A DNA stretch of 64,000 bases, from NCBI RefSeq assembly GCF_000497575.1, contig NZ_APJI01000013.1:186001-250000 (forward strand), in the 5' to 3' direction. The notes beneath the pieces were generated by a model. That model had not been told where the DNA came from. It saw only the letters and a list, made by a program, of their open reading frames with translations, and did no database searches. Source of the stretch: Afipia sp. OHSU_II-C1 (GTDB taxonomy: Bacteria > Pseudomonadota > Alphaproteobacteria > Rhizobiales > Xanthobacteraceae). Shown here in pieces: positions 31,515 through 41,818 of the stretch (positions are counted from its first letter, which is position 1; every line of letters begins with the position of its first letter). The translations under genes and the position numbers were made by a program.

Positions 31515-32096
31515 TCACCCAAATCCTGCCAGCACGGCACATTTTCCCGTGCGCCAGATCGCCGTCATCAGCATGCGCGCCGAATGCGCGCCGAGACAGC
31601 GCAACACTTTGCGGGTAACGGCCCGCCAATCCGGCGATTCGCGATGCTCCTTGTAACATCTCAATATCTGTCCGACGCTTGTGCTGACGGCCGCCTTGAT
31701 CAGGCAGCCCAGGATCGGGTCTCCGGCGGGAATGGCGGCGATGGCATGCTCCAACGCATTGGGATTATCGACGAGGTCTGACAGATGGTTCCAAGCTTCG
31801 TCCGGAAGCGCGTCGTACGCAACATCTTCGGGCGGTCCGAATTCAGGCAGCGGTATTGTGCCGACGACCATATCGCCGTGCCGGATCACAATTTTCCAGG
31901 GCTTTGGCTTTTCGCTGGTCTCGAGCGTAACCGAGAACTCGACCGAAATAGTCGTCTTGGTGACTGCATATTCCTTCTTGCCGGTGATGGCGACGCTGAC
32001 CGCATCTTCCATCATCGCGGCGTCGTCGAGATCCATCTCCAACGAATAGGTATTCCCTTCCGGATCTCTAAATGAATACGATCCAAGCGATGCCAT
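31515..32096 (-). CDS. Hypothetical protein (193 aa)
   Basis: The start is M-A-S-L-G-S-Y-S-F-R-D-P-E-G-N, with GGAGG 5 bases upstream. The protein has 193 residues. An N-terminal beta-like half (E-Y-A-V-T-K-T-T-I-S-V-E-F-S-V-T-L) is followed by a helical half (N-A-L-E-H-A-I-A-A-I-P-A-G-D-P-I-L-G-C-L). I recognise no family. No signal peptide. GC content is lower than in flanking genes, consistent with an acquired gene. Confidence 0.65.
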   Translation of the reverse strand: MASLGSYSFRDPEGNTYSLEMDLDDAAMMEDAVSVAITGKKEYAVTKTTISVEFSVTLETSEKPKPWKIVIRHGDMVVGTIPLPEFGPPEDVAYDALPDEAWNHLSDLVDNPNALEHAIAAIPAGDPILGCLIKAAVSTSVGQILRCYKEHRESPDWRAVTRKVLRCLGAHSARMLMTAIWRTGKCAVLAGFG

Positions 32097-32257
32097 GGTA
32101 GCCTCCAAATATATGAAAGCGTTGTTTTCAAGCTATCGATTTTCCTTCACGCGCAGCCATGAAAAGGCTCGCAAATCGAACGACGCTGGCTGCGTTTTAT
32201 CAATTTCAAGGAGAGCCGATCCTTCAAGACGGTGATCAGCATACAGTCTTGGCGTTC

Positions 32258-32310
32258 GGTGTGTAGCGTCCGTCAATAGCATTAGCATCGCGGCGGCGAT
32301 CAGCGCGCTC
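32258..32310 (-). pseudogene. Fragment resembling the YeeE N-terminal gene
   Basis: On the minus strand it reads G-S-A-L-I-A-A-A-M-L-M-L-L-T-D-A, close to G-G-G-L-I-G-L-A-A-A-M-L-M-L-L-T-G-R of the 31033 gene. It has no start or continuation. It looks like the remnant of a duplicated or displaced YeeE copy. Confidence 0.45.
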
Positions 32311-32330
32311 CCGCGAAGACCACGACGGCC

Positions 32331-32885
32331 TCAATCCCGGAAGCTGAACGGAATGCGCGGATCGTCGATCGGCAGGCGGCACTTGTCCGGATCGCGGGGA
32401 TTGTAAGCCTTTGTCGGCATATTGGTGAACGTCGCGTCCTCACCGAGATTTTGCACGGCATGAACAACGAAAGGCGGAATCCGCAGCAGGCCGGGACGTT
32501 CCTTGCCGAGGATCAGAACCGAAAGCTGGTTGAAGGTCGGGCTGTCCTGCCGGATGTCGAACAGCGCGATCCGAAAGCGGCCGCGCGTATAGGCCAGCCG
32601 GTCGAACTGATGGCGATGATACACCCAGCCGCGGATCGATCCGGCTTTCGCTTCCACCTCATAGACATGCACGATCGGCTCGCTCAAGCCGTCGCGCGTG
32701 GTGAGAAGCTCGGTCAGCGCGCCACGATGATCGGTGCGCGCGACCAGCGGCGTCACCGTGACACCGTCGATCAGATCCGCGACAGGCGTGATAGCGGGCG
32801 CCTGCGCCGCCGCAACCGGCGCGTCCTGAACGAAATCGTTCGGGGTGACGAAGGTGGCGGGGGTGGAGTTCTTGGACGTGTTCAT
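32331..32885 (-). CDS. RmlC-like cupin (dTDP-4-dehydrorhamnose 3,5-epimerase-related)
   Basis: The protein has 184 residues. Features of the RmlC cupin family: D-H-R-G-A-L-T-E-L-L near 53, W-V-Y-H-R-H-Q-F-D-R-L-A-Y near 88, R-I-P-P-F-V-V-H-A-V-Q-N near 135 and N-M-P-T-K-A-Y-N-P near 157. It lacks the rest of the dTDP-rhamnose pathway nearby, so it may act on another nucleotide sugar. The N-terminal 35 residues are Ala/Pro-rich. The start at 32885 is chosen over an upstream ATG at 32954 that would add an unlikely leader. Confidence 0.8.
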   Translation of the reverse strand: MNTSKNSTPATFVTPNDFVQDAPVAAAQAPAITPVADLIDGVTVTPLVARTDHRGALTELLTTRDGLSEPIVHVYEVEAKAGSIRGWVYHRHQFDRLAYTRGRFRIALFDIRQDSPTFNQLSVLILGKERPGLLRIPPFVVHAVQNLGEDATFTNMPTKAYNPRDPDKCRLPIDDPRIPFSFRD

Positions 32886-33041
32886 AAGGTGTGCCGCCTG
32901 ATGGAAAGGCGAGACGTATACACCAGCGGGCGCTGAGAGGAAGGTGATCATCACTTGTAAATTTGAGTCGGCGCGTCATGTTTGATCGCACGATATATGT
33001 GGCTCGGCCCCATGCTGTGCCGAACGCAAGGAGAGTTTGAG

Positions 33042-33503
33042 ATGTCGATGGAATTGTATGTCCTATCCGACCATCGACTGGAATCTATTGATGAGTGGCA
33101 ACGGGCTATTGACGTAGGTGGCTTTCCGGTGCGGCTCTTCACGGGGCGGCCTTTCATCGAATTGAGCGGTGTATTGCCGGTTCAACTCGGTGACAGGCAG
33201 ACAGCATTCGAATGTGGTCACTGGGATCTGGGTGATCTAGTGGAAACCTATACCGACATCGATTTCGGCCATCGCTGGAAATATACCCTCGCGTTTCGCT
33301 GGACTGGAAACCCTTACGAAGGGATCGCTGCGTACATGGCGGGTGGCGCTTACGCCAAGGCTACCGGTGGAGTCGTTTTCGATTGCGAGGAAGGAAAGAT
33401 CATCTCGCCGGAGCGCGCAGGCGAGATTGCAGGAGAACTCGAACGGGACATTCCGATGATCGAGGAGGCGCTGCGGCGGATGACTGAGAAGCTTAGGAAG
33501 TAA
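33042..33503 (+). CDS. Hypothetical protein (153 aa), possible immunity-like
   Basis: The start is M-S-M-E-L-Y-V-L-S-D, with GGAGAG upstream. The protein has 153 residues. It includes W-Q-R-A-I-D-V-G-G-F-P-V-R-L, F-E-C-G-H-W-D-L, T-L-A-F-R-W-T-G-N and G-G-V-V-F-D-C-E-E-G-K-I-I. The size and mixed charge recall polymorphic-toxin immunity proteins, but I cannot place it in a family. It sits alone on the plus strand in a lower-GC patch between the RmlC-like gene and thiC, with no toxin gene seen. Confidence 0.65.
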   Translation: MSMELYVLSDHRLESIDEWQRAIDVGGFPVRLFTGRPFIELSGVLPVQLGDRQTAFECGHWDLGDLVETYTDIDFGHRWKYTLAFRWTGNPYEGIAAYMAGGAYAKATGGVVFDCEEGKIISPERAGEIAGELERDIPMIEEALRRMTEKLRK

Positions 33504-33527
33504 GGGGAAATATGCTGGGAAAGAAAA

Positions 33528-33551
33528 AAGGCCGGACTCTCGCCCGGCCTT
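33528..33551 (-). terminator. Terminator of the thi operon
   Basis: On the minus strand AAGGCCGG, GCGAGAGT, CCGGCCTT is followed by TTTTCTTTC, 57 bases past the thiC stop. It is also close to the end of the converging 33042 gene. Confidence 0.88.
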
Positions 33552-33559
33552 CCGTTTCC

Positions 33560-33591
33560 GATGGATGCCTGGGTCAAGCCCGGGCATGACG
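33560..33591. repeat. Family C palindrome arm, copy 2
   Basis: ATGGATGCCTGGGTCAAGCC then CGGGCATGACG: one arm of family C with the CTTGA/TCAAG core, between thiC and its terminator. Confidence 0.75.
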
Positions 33592-33607
33592 TTGAGGTTA
33601 CTGCGGA

Positions 33608-35658
<2,051 letters not shown>

Positions 35659-35675
35659 GTTGTTTCCTGTTCGCA

Positions 35676-36284
35676 TCACGCCAACTCCGCGGCCGCGTCG
35701 AGCCAGGCGCGCACGCGCGCATCCGGATCGGCGTTCTGGGTGACGTCGCTGACGACGGCGATGGAATTGGCGCCCGCGGCAAAAATCATTTCGGCCTGTT
35801 CGAGCTTGATGCCGCCGATGGCGACCAGCGGAATGTCGCCGATCAGCAATTTCCATGCTGTGATGCGCTCAACGCCCTGCGGCGCGAACCTCATCTTCTT
35901 CAGCGTGGTCTCGTAGATCGGGCCGAGCGCGATGTAGTCGGGCTTGTAGGCCAGCGCGTTGTCGAGCTCGGCTTCGTCATGGGTCGAGAGGCCAAGAGTC
36001 AAGCCCGCGCGGCGGATCGCATGCACATCGGCGGTGTCGAGGTCTTCCTGGCCGAGATGCAGATGCTGTGCGCCGGCGTCGATGGCCGCGCGCCAGTAGT
36101 CATTGACCACCAGTTTCGTCTGCGTGTCTTTGGTAACGGCCAGCGCCTCCTTCACGATGGCGAGCGCCGCTGCGTCGTCGAGATTCTTCGCCCGCAACTG
36201 CACGGTGCCGACGCCGAGCTTTGTCATCCGCGCGACCCACGCGACGCTGTCGACCACGGGATAGAAACGATCAGGATACGGCAT
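35676..36284 (-). CDS. thiE: Thiamine phosphate synthase ThiE
   Basis: The protein has 202 residues. Motifs: Q-L-R-A-K near 35, V-N-D-Y near 65, [11 protein letters not shown] near 78, [11 protein letters not shown] near 124, and A-I-G-G-I near 162. It joins HMP-PP and HET-P. The start at 36284 (M-P-Y-P-D-R-F) overlaps the thiG end by 14 bases, which suggests translational coupling. Confidence 0.95.
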   Translation of the reverse strand: MPYPDRFYPVVDSVAWVARMTKLGVGTVQLRAKNLDDAAALAIVKEALAVTKDTQTKLVVNDYWRAAIDAGAQHLHLGQEDLDTADVHAIRRAGLTLGLSTHDEAELDNALAYKPDYIALGPIYETTLKKMRFAPQGVERITAWKLLIGDIPLVAIGGIKLEQAEMIFAAGANSIAVVSDVTQNADPDARVRAWLDAAAELA

Positions 36285-37053
36285 GCCAGAACGGTGTCCC
36301 AACGACAGGGGTTGAAGGAGAAGCGAAATCGCGCGCGCCCATCAGGCCGGCTTCATATCCGGCGCGGCCGGCTTCGGCGGCGAGGCGGAAGGCGTTGCCC
36401 ATGGCGACCGGATCGTCGGCCTTGGCGATGGCGGTGTTGAGCAGCACGGCGTCATAGCCAAGCTCGAAGGCCTCGGCGGCATGCGACGGCGCGCCGATGC
36501 CGGCGTCGACCACAAGCGTGATGTCGGGCAGGCGGGCGCGCAGCAGCTTCAGCGCATCGCGGTTGGTGATTCCGCGTGCACTGCCGATGGGAGAGGCCCA
36601 GGGCATCACAACCTTGCATCCGGCATCGACCAGACGCGAGGCGACACTCAAATCTTCGGTGCAGTAGGGGAACACCTCGAAGCCGTCCTTGATCAGGATG
36701 GAGGCCGCTTCGACAAGGCCGACCACGTCGGGCTGCAGCGTCTCGTCGTCGGCGATGACTTCCAGCTTGATCCACGGGGTGTTGAACAGTTCGCGCGCGA
36801 GCTTTGCCGTGGTGACGGCTTCACGCACGCTCTTGCAGCCGGCGGTGTTCGGCAGCACCGTCACTTTCAGCTCGCGGATCAGCGACCAGAACTGGTCGCC
36901 GGTCTTGCCGCCCGCGGTTTCGCGGCGCACGGATACCGTGACGATTTCGCTGCCGGCGGCGCGAATCGCGTCCTGCATGATCTTCGGCGAGGGATACAGC
37001 GCGCTGCCGATCAGCAGGCGCGAGGAGAATTCGCGGTCGTAGAATTTCAGCAT
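36271..37053 (-). CDS. thiG: Thiazole synthase ThiG
   Basis: The protein has 260 residues. Motifs: R-L-L-I-G-S-A-L-Y near 12, T-V-S-V-R-R-E near 39, L-P-N-T-A-G-C near 66, K-L-E-V-I near 95 (catalytic Lys), M-P-W-A-S-P-I-G-S near 148, and [10 protein letters not shown] near 181. It builds the thiazole ring from DXP, dehydroglycine and ThiS-thiocarboxylate. A family B palindrome occupies most of the 190-base gap to thiS. Confidence 0.96.
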   Translation of the reverse strand: MLKFYDREFSSRLLIGSALYPSPKIMQDAIRAAGSEIVTVSVRRETAGGKTGDQFWSLIRELKVTVLPNTAGCKSVREAVTTAKLARELFNTPWIKLEVIADDETLQPDVVGLVEAASILIKDGFEVFPYCTEDLSVASRLVDAGCKVVMPWASPIGSARGITNRDALKLLRARLPDITLVVDAGIGAPSHAAEAFELGYDAVLLNTAIAKADDPVAMGNAFRLAAEAGRAGYEAGLMGARDFASPSTPVVGTPFWHAVS

Positions 37054-37067
37054 GGGAGCACCTTCTG

Positions 37068-37194
37068 CTCCCTCTCCCCGCTTGCGGGGAGAGGGTTGGG
37101 GTGAGGGGCAGCGCACTGCGCGTGAACCTGCCCCTCACCCGGAGCCTTCGCTGCGCTCAGTCTCCGACCTCTCCCCGTAAACGGGGAGAGGTGA
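37068..37194. repeat. Family B compound palindrome, copy 2 (inside the thi operon)
   Basis: CCCTCTCCCCGC-TTGC-GGGGAGAGGG, then GTTGGGGTGAGGGG...CCCCTCACCC, a variable inner part (GGAGCCTTCGCTGCGCTCAG) and CCTCTCCCCGTAAACGGGGAGAGG. The outer modules equal copy 1 at 10144; only the central loops differ. Confidence 0.88.
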
Positions 37195-37242
37195 CAGATG
37201 GGTTCCCGCCTTCGCGGAGACGACGTGGAGAGATTTTTCATT

Positions 37243-37440
37243 TCAGCCTCCCTGCCGCGGCGTGAGGATTTCAACCGCGTCGTTGTCGTTCAGCGGCGTC
37301 TCGGCCCAGCGTGCGCGCGGCACCACGTCGTAGTTCACCGCGACGGCCAGATGCGTGCCTTCATACTCGAGTTCGGCCAGCAGCGCGTCGACGCGCGTGG
37401 CCTTGGTCTCGACGCGTTCGCCGTTGACGATCAGGAACAT
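37243..37440 (-). CDS. thiS: Sulfur carrier protein ThiS
   Basis: The protein has 65 residues with a ubiquitin-like beta-grasp fold. It opens M-F-L-I-V-N-G-E-R and ends in the required Gly-Gly (T-P-R-Q-G-G), which is thiocarboxylated. It overlaps the thiO end by 10 bases. Confidence 0.94.
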   Translation of the reverse strand: MFLIVNGERVETKATRVDALLAELEYEGTHLAVAVNYDVVPRARWAETPLNDNDAVEILTPRQGG

Positions 37441-38480
37441 TGCATCACCTCGTTGTCCATCACTTCGTTATCAATGGCGCCGCGCTTGACATAGGCCAGC
37501 GTCAGTTCGGCAAGGGCAGGCGCCAGCAGGAAGCCGTGGCGATAAAGCCCGTTGACGGAAATGCGCTTCGCGTCGATCGCGATACGCGGCAGGTTGTCAG
37601 GGAAAGCCGGGCGCAGGCCCGCGCCGAATTCGAGAATGCGCGCTTCGCCGAACGCCGGATGCACCGCATAGGCGGCGCTGAGCAGTTCAAGCGCGGAGCG
37701 CACGCTGACGCCGGTGTCCTCGCTCTCGATCGAGGTCGCACCCAGCATGAAGCGGTTGCCGTCACGCGGGATCACGTAAAGCATCCAGCGCGGATGGAGG
37801 AAGCGGACCGGACGCGACAGCTGCACATCGGGCGTCTGGATGACGATCATCTCGCCCTTGACGCCGCGCAGACCGGAATACGCGTCGCGCGCGCCAGATT
37901 CTCTCGCAGCCAGACCGCGGCAATCGATGACAATACCGGATGTGATCTTGTCGGGATCGCAATCGCTTTCGAATTTGATCGCCGCGCCGGCCTCGGTCAG
38001 TTTCGCATGCAGCTTTGGCAGCACGGTGCGCGGCTCGACATGGCCTTCGCCGGGAAAGAACAGCGCCTCGCGGAAACGTCCGTCGAGGGATGGTTCGAGG
38101 CTCGCAATGCCGGAGGCATCGAGGCGCTCATGATCGGTGGTCAGCCTGGCAAAGCGCTCGAAATCGGTGCGGTCGCGGGGATGTGACACCACCAGCGAGC
38201 CGTTGAACGGCGTCTCCGGAAGCTGTTCGCGCCACAGATCGAGCGAACGGATGCCGAGGCGGGTGATGACCGGTTCGGAAGCTTCGCGCTCGCACCACGG
38301 CGCCAGCATGCCGCCGGCCCAGTGGCTGGTCGCCTGCATCATGGCGGCGTCGCCGCGCTCGTGCAGCGTGACGTCGTAACCGGCGCGCGCGAACAGCAAT
38401 GCCTGCCATGAGCCGGCAATGCCCGCACCGATAATATTGATGGAAGATTCCCCTTGCGGAGATTTGACGCTCTGTAACAT
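37431..38480 (-). CDS. thiO: Glycine oxidase ThiO
   Basis: This 349-residue FAD-dependent oxidase makes the dehydroglycine used by ThiG. The FAD motif is I-I-G-A-G-I-A-G-S-W (16-25), then H-W-A-G-G-M-L-A-P near 53, and the C-terminal G-L-R-P-A-F-P-D-N-L, L-Y-R-H-G-F-L-L-A-P. It is the first gene of the operon. Its ATG follows directly after AGGGACAGGG, which is also the 3' strand of the TPP riboswitch P1 helix. Confidence 0.94.
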   Translation of the reverse strand: MLQSVKSPQGESSINIIGAGIAGSWQALLFARAGYDVTLHERGDAAMMQATSHWAGGMLAPWCEREASEPVITRLGIRSLDLWREQLPETPFNGSLVVSHPRDRTDFERFARLTTDHERLDASGIASLEPSLDGRFREALFFPGEGHVEPRTVLPKLHAKLTEAGAAIKFESDCDPDKITSGIVIDCRGLAARESGARDAYSGLRGVKGEMIVIQTPDVQLSRPVRFLHPRWMLYVIPRDGNRFMLGATSIESEDTGVSVRSALELLSAAYAVHPAFGEARILEFGAGLRPAFPDNLPRIAIDAKRISVNGLYRHGFLLAPALAELTLAYVKRGAIDNEVMDNEVMQCS

Positions 38481-38572
38481 CCCTGTCCCTTCGCCGGCAT
38501 GACCCGGATCAGGTTCAAAGGGTCACCGCGCATTGTGCGGTATCTCAGCTCCACGCCGGAGCCCCCCTCGGA
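38481..38572 (-). promoter_or_regulatory. TPP (THI-box) riboswitch
   Basis: Read on the minus strand, the aptamer contains the conserved CTGAGATACC and ACCCTTTGAACCTGATC segments, and CCGGCGAAGGGA near the end. The P1 end overlaps the thiO ribosome binding site, so TPP binding should hide that site and block translation initiation. Confidence 0.94.
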
Positions 38573-38843
38573 ACATCAATACGATAGACCTGATGATCCT
38601 GCGTTTCAATGGCTGGACCCGCGATGTGGCATGGCTTTTCCGCATCGTGGAAACGCGTTTTCGCATTTCGCATCGCGAAGGCAGCGCCGAGCGGCCGGCG
38701 AGTAAGGGTTCGTTGACCTTGGGGTGACGCAATTCGAGGCCGTTTTGTGCCTGTTCCGGGCAAGATCGGCAGCCCGAGTTTACCCGGAATTATGCCGCCG
38801 GTGGTTAGGTCGCGGAAACAGGTTCCGCGCTTCAGGATCAATA

Positions 38844-40331
38844 ATGAGTATCGCCGGTCTCGATCACATCGGGCACAAGCCGGGCACGGCCGAAAGGATC
38901 TTCGGCCAGGTGCCGGCATGGCTGTGGTTCGGCGCCGGGCTGTTCCTGCTGATGGTGATCGGCGGCAACCGGTCGCTGCAGGACGCCGACACCTACTGGC
39001 AGATCGTGGTCGGGCAATCGATCATCGATCATCGCGCGCTGCCTCATACCGACATCTATTCGTTCACGAGACATGGCGCGCCGTGGATATCGTCGTCTTG
39101 GCTGGCGCAGGTTCTCTATGCCGCATCATACGCGGTGGCGGGTTGGGCAGGGCCGGTGATCCTTGCCGCGCTTGGAACGGCGGCGGCATTCGCGCTGCTG
39201 GTTCACATCCTGTGCCGGTATTTTTCGGCGGCGCATGCGGTCATCGTGGCGATGGGCTCGGTGCTGATGTCCGCGCATCATTTCGTCGCGCGCCCGCATC
39301 TGCTGGCGCTGCCGGTGATGGTGGCGTGGGTTTACGGTCTGGTGAAGGCCAGCGATGGGCGCAGGGCGCCGTCATTCCGGCTGCTGCCGCTCATTATACT
39401 GTGGGCGAACCTGCACGGCGGCTTCGTGCTTGGGCTGGCGCTGATCGCGCCGTTTGCGCTCGATGCGCTGTGGAACGCGCAATCGCCGCAGAGATTTTCG
39501 CTGACGCTGCGATGGGCGGCATTCGGCATCGGTGCGCTTCTGGCGAGCTGGATCACGCCCTACGGCTGGAATTCACTGCTGGCCGCGCGCCAGATTCTCG
39601 ATCTCGGTCCCGCGATGCCGCTGATCGCCGAATGGCAGGCTGCCGACTTCAGCAGTCTCGGCGTGTTCGAGATTTGCCTCTTTGCCGCCGTGGCCGGTGC
39701 GCTCTGGCGCGGCATCGTGCTGTCGCCGCCCCGCATCCTGCTGGTGCTCGGCCTGCTGCACATGGCGCTTTCGCACAATCGCAATATCGAGGTGTTCGCG
39801 CTGCTGACGCCGCTGGTGGTCGCCGGTCCGCTCGCTGCGCAACTCGGAAGAGCTGAAGCTGTTGCGCGGACGAGAAGCTGGATTGGCGTTGTCGCTGTTG
39901 TTCTCGGTGTCGTGGGGGCGACCACGGCCTTTGCCGTGAGCCATACCTTTTCACCGATGGTCAGCCAGACCCCCGCTGCGGCGGTCGATGTGCTGAAGGC
40001 CCGCAAGGCATCGCGAATTCTCCACAACGCCGGCTTCGGCGGCTATCTTATCACACAGGGCATTCCGACCTTCTTCGACGGACGCGGCGAACTTTATGGC
40101 GCGCCGTTTCTCGTCAAGACATTCGACGCGCTCGCGCTCCGGGACGTCGGCGGATTTCTCGGCCTGCTCGACAGCTACAAGATCGACGCGACGCTGCTGA
40201 CGCCGGAGACGCCCGCGGCCGGACTTCTCGACCGGCTCGATGACTGGCAGCGCATCCATACCGACGGCATTGCCGTCGTTCACGTTCGCAAGATGGAAAA
40301 AACAGAACCAGCGGAAGGCGCGGCACGATGA
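38844..40331 (+). CDS. GT-C-like polytopic membrane protein, tandem copy 1
   Basis: The protein has 495 residues and about ten helices. Conserved with the next two genes: D-A-D-T-Y-W-Q in the first periplasmic loop (about 47), P-W-I-S-S-S-W-L-A-Q (about 80), R-P-H-L-L-A-L-P-V-M-V-A-W-V, L-W-A-N-L-H-G-G-F-V, I-T-P-Y-G-W-N-S-L-L-A-A-R (about 234) and the C-terminal D-G-R-G-E-L-Y-G. The acidic first loop and the helix layout recall GT-C glycosyltransferases using polyprenyl-linked sugars. The actual substrate is unknown. Its stop overlaps the next start (ATGA). Confidence 0.85.
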   Translation: MSIAGLDHIGHKPGTAERIFGQVPAWLWFGAGLFLLMVIGGNRSLQDADTYWQIVVGQSIIDHRALPHTDIYSFTRHGAPWISSSWLAQVLYAASYAVAGWAGPVILAALGTAAAFALLVHILCRYFSAAHAVIVAMGSVLMSAHHFVARPHLLALPVMVAWVYGLVKASDGRRAPSFRLLPLIILWANLHGGFVLGLALIAPFALDALWNAQSPQRFSLTLRWAAFGIGALLASWITPYGWNSLLAARQILDLGPAMPLIAEWQAADFSSLGVFEICLFAAVAGALWRGIVLSPPRILLVLGLLHMALSHNRNIEVFALLTPLVVAGPLAAQLGRAEAVARTRSWIGVVAVVLGVVGATTAFAVSHTFSPMVSQTPAAAVDVLKARKASRILHNAGFGGYLITQGIPTFFDGRGELYGAPFLVKTFDALALRDVGGFLGLLDSYKIDATLLTPETPAAGLLDRLDDWQRIHTDGIAVVHVRKMEKTEPAEGAAR

Positions 40332-41818
40332 CCGCACAGACCATCGACGCAGCACCGGCGGAGCGCTGCACGCTGCCGATATGGGTCGGCCTTATCGTCT
40401 ATGCCGTGCTGCTGAGCACCGGCAACCGGCTGCTGATCGATCCCGATACATTCTGGCAGGTCGCGGTCGGGCAGTGGATGGTCGATCACCGCACGGTGCC
40501 GGTGACAGATGTGTATTCGTTCACGATGCAGGGCCAGCCATGGATGTCGACGCAGTGGCTGGCGCAGGTGATCTTCAGCCAGGTCCATGGATGGTTCGGC
40601 TGGGCGGGGCTTGTCGCGCTGACGGCGCTGGCGATTGCCGTGACGTACATGCTGCTGACGCGGTTCCTGGTTCGCTATTTCGGCGACACGCCGGTGATGA
40701 TCCTGCTTCCGGTCTCGTTCCTCATCGGACTGCCACATTTCTACGCGCGGCCGCATGCTCTGGCGCTGCCGGTGATGGTAGCGTGGGTTGCCGGATTGCT
40801 CTCGGCCGCTGAGCGGCGGCAAGCGCCGCCGTTCGTCTTGGTCTTGCTGATGACGCTGTGGGCGAACCTGCATGGCGGTTTCGTTCTCGGCCTGATGCTG
40901 ATCGGCCCGATCGCGCTGGATGCGGTCCTGAATGTCGAGGCATCCGCGCGGCTGCGGCTGTTGCTGCGCTGGTTCGTGTTCGGGCTCGTCGCGCTCGCGG
41001 CGAGTTGCCTCACGCCCTATGGCTGGAATTCGCTGCTGGCGGCGCGCGCCATTCTCAATCTTGGCGAGGCGCTGACCCTGATCCGCGAATGGGCCCCGGC
41101 CGATTTTAGTTTCCTCGGCCCGCTGGAAGCGGGCGCGCTGCTGATCATCGTGCTTGCGTTTCTCAAGGGTGTGAAGCTGCCCTTGATGCGCACGGTGCTG
41201 TTTGTCGGCCTGCTGTATATGGCGCTGGCGCATATCCGCAACGCGGACGTGTTTGCACTTCTCGGGCCGATGGTGGTTGCCGCGCCGCTGGCCGCGCAGT
41301 TCGGCGGACGCAGCGACGCCGGCCTGACCTTTCCGCAGTCTCCAGGACTCGCGGCAGCGCTCACGGTGGTGCTGATGCTCGGGATGACCATGGCGGCGCT
41401 TGCCATGGGGCAATATCGCCCGGCAGCGAACATGTCGCCGGTCGCGGCGGTGCAGGCATTGAAGCAGTATCACGTGCAGCGGGTGTTCAACGATTATGAT
41501 TTCGGCGGTTACCTGATCTCGCAGGGTGTCGCACCGTACATTGATGGCCGGACTGAACTGTACGGCGAGAAATTTGTGGTCGAGCACAGTGCGGCAAGAG
41601 GCTTGCGCAATCCGGCAAGCTTCTTCGACCTGCTGGAGCGCCACAAGATCGACGCGACCCTGCTGCGCAAAAAGACGCCGGGCGCGCAGCTGCTCGATCA
41701 GATCGATGGCTGGCGCAAGGTGTTCGCCGATGACGATGTGGTCGTCCATGTCCGCGATGCGGCCGCGCGCCATACCGTCCAGCCCAACGTCAAGCCGCCG
41801 GAAGGCGCCGCGCGATGA
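40328..41818 (+). CDS. GT-C-like polytopic membrane protein, tandem copy 2
   Basis: The protein has 496 residues. Same architecture: D-P-D-T-F-W-Q-V-A-V-G-Q-W, P-W-M-S-T-Q-W-L-A-Q, L-W-A-N-L-H-G-G-F-V-L-G, L-T-P-Y-G-W-N-S-L-L-A-A-R, F-G-G-Y-L-I and D-G-R-T-E-L-Y-G-E. It ends E-G-A-A-R, the same five residues as copy 1, and its stop overlaps the copy 3 start by ATGA. It is closer to copy 3 than to copy 1 in the first loop (M-Q-G-Q-P-W). Confidence 0.85.
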   Translation: MTAQTIDAAPAERCTLPIWVGLIVYAVLLSTGNRLLIDPDTFWQVAVGQWMVDHRTVPVTDVYSFTMQGQPWMSTQWLAQVIFSQVHGWFGWAGLVALTALAIAVTYMLLTRFLVRYFGDTPVMILLPVSFLIGLPHFYARPHALALPVMVAWVAGLLSAAERRQAPPFVLVLLMTLWANLHGGFVLGLMLIGPIALDAVLNVEASARLRLLLRWFVFGLVALAASCLTPYGWNSLLAARAILNLGEALTLIREWAPADFSFLGPLEAGALLIIVLAFLKGVKLPLMRTVLFVGLLYMALAHIRNADVFALLGPMVVAAPLAAQFGGRSDAGLTFPQSPGLAAALTVVLMLGMTMAALAMGQYRPAANMSPVAAVQALKQYHVQRVFNDYDFGGYLISQGVAPYIDGRTELYGEKFVVEHSAARGLRNPASFFDLLERHKIDATLLRKKTPGAQLLDQIDGWRKVFADDDVVVHVRDAAARHTVQPNVKPPEGAAR

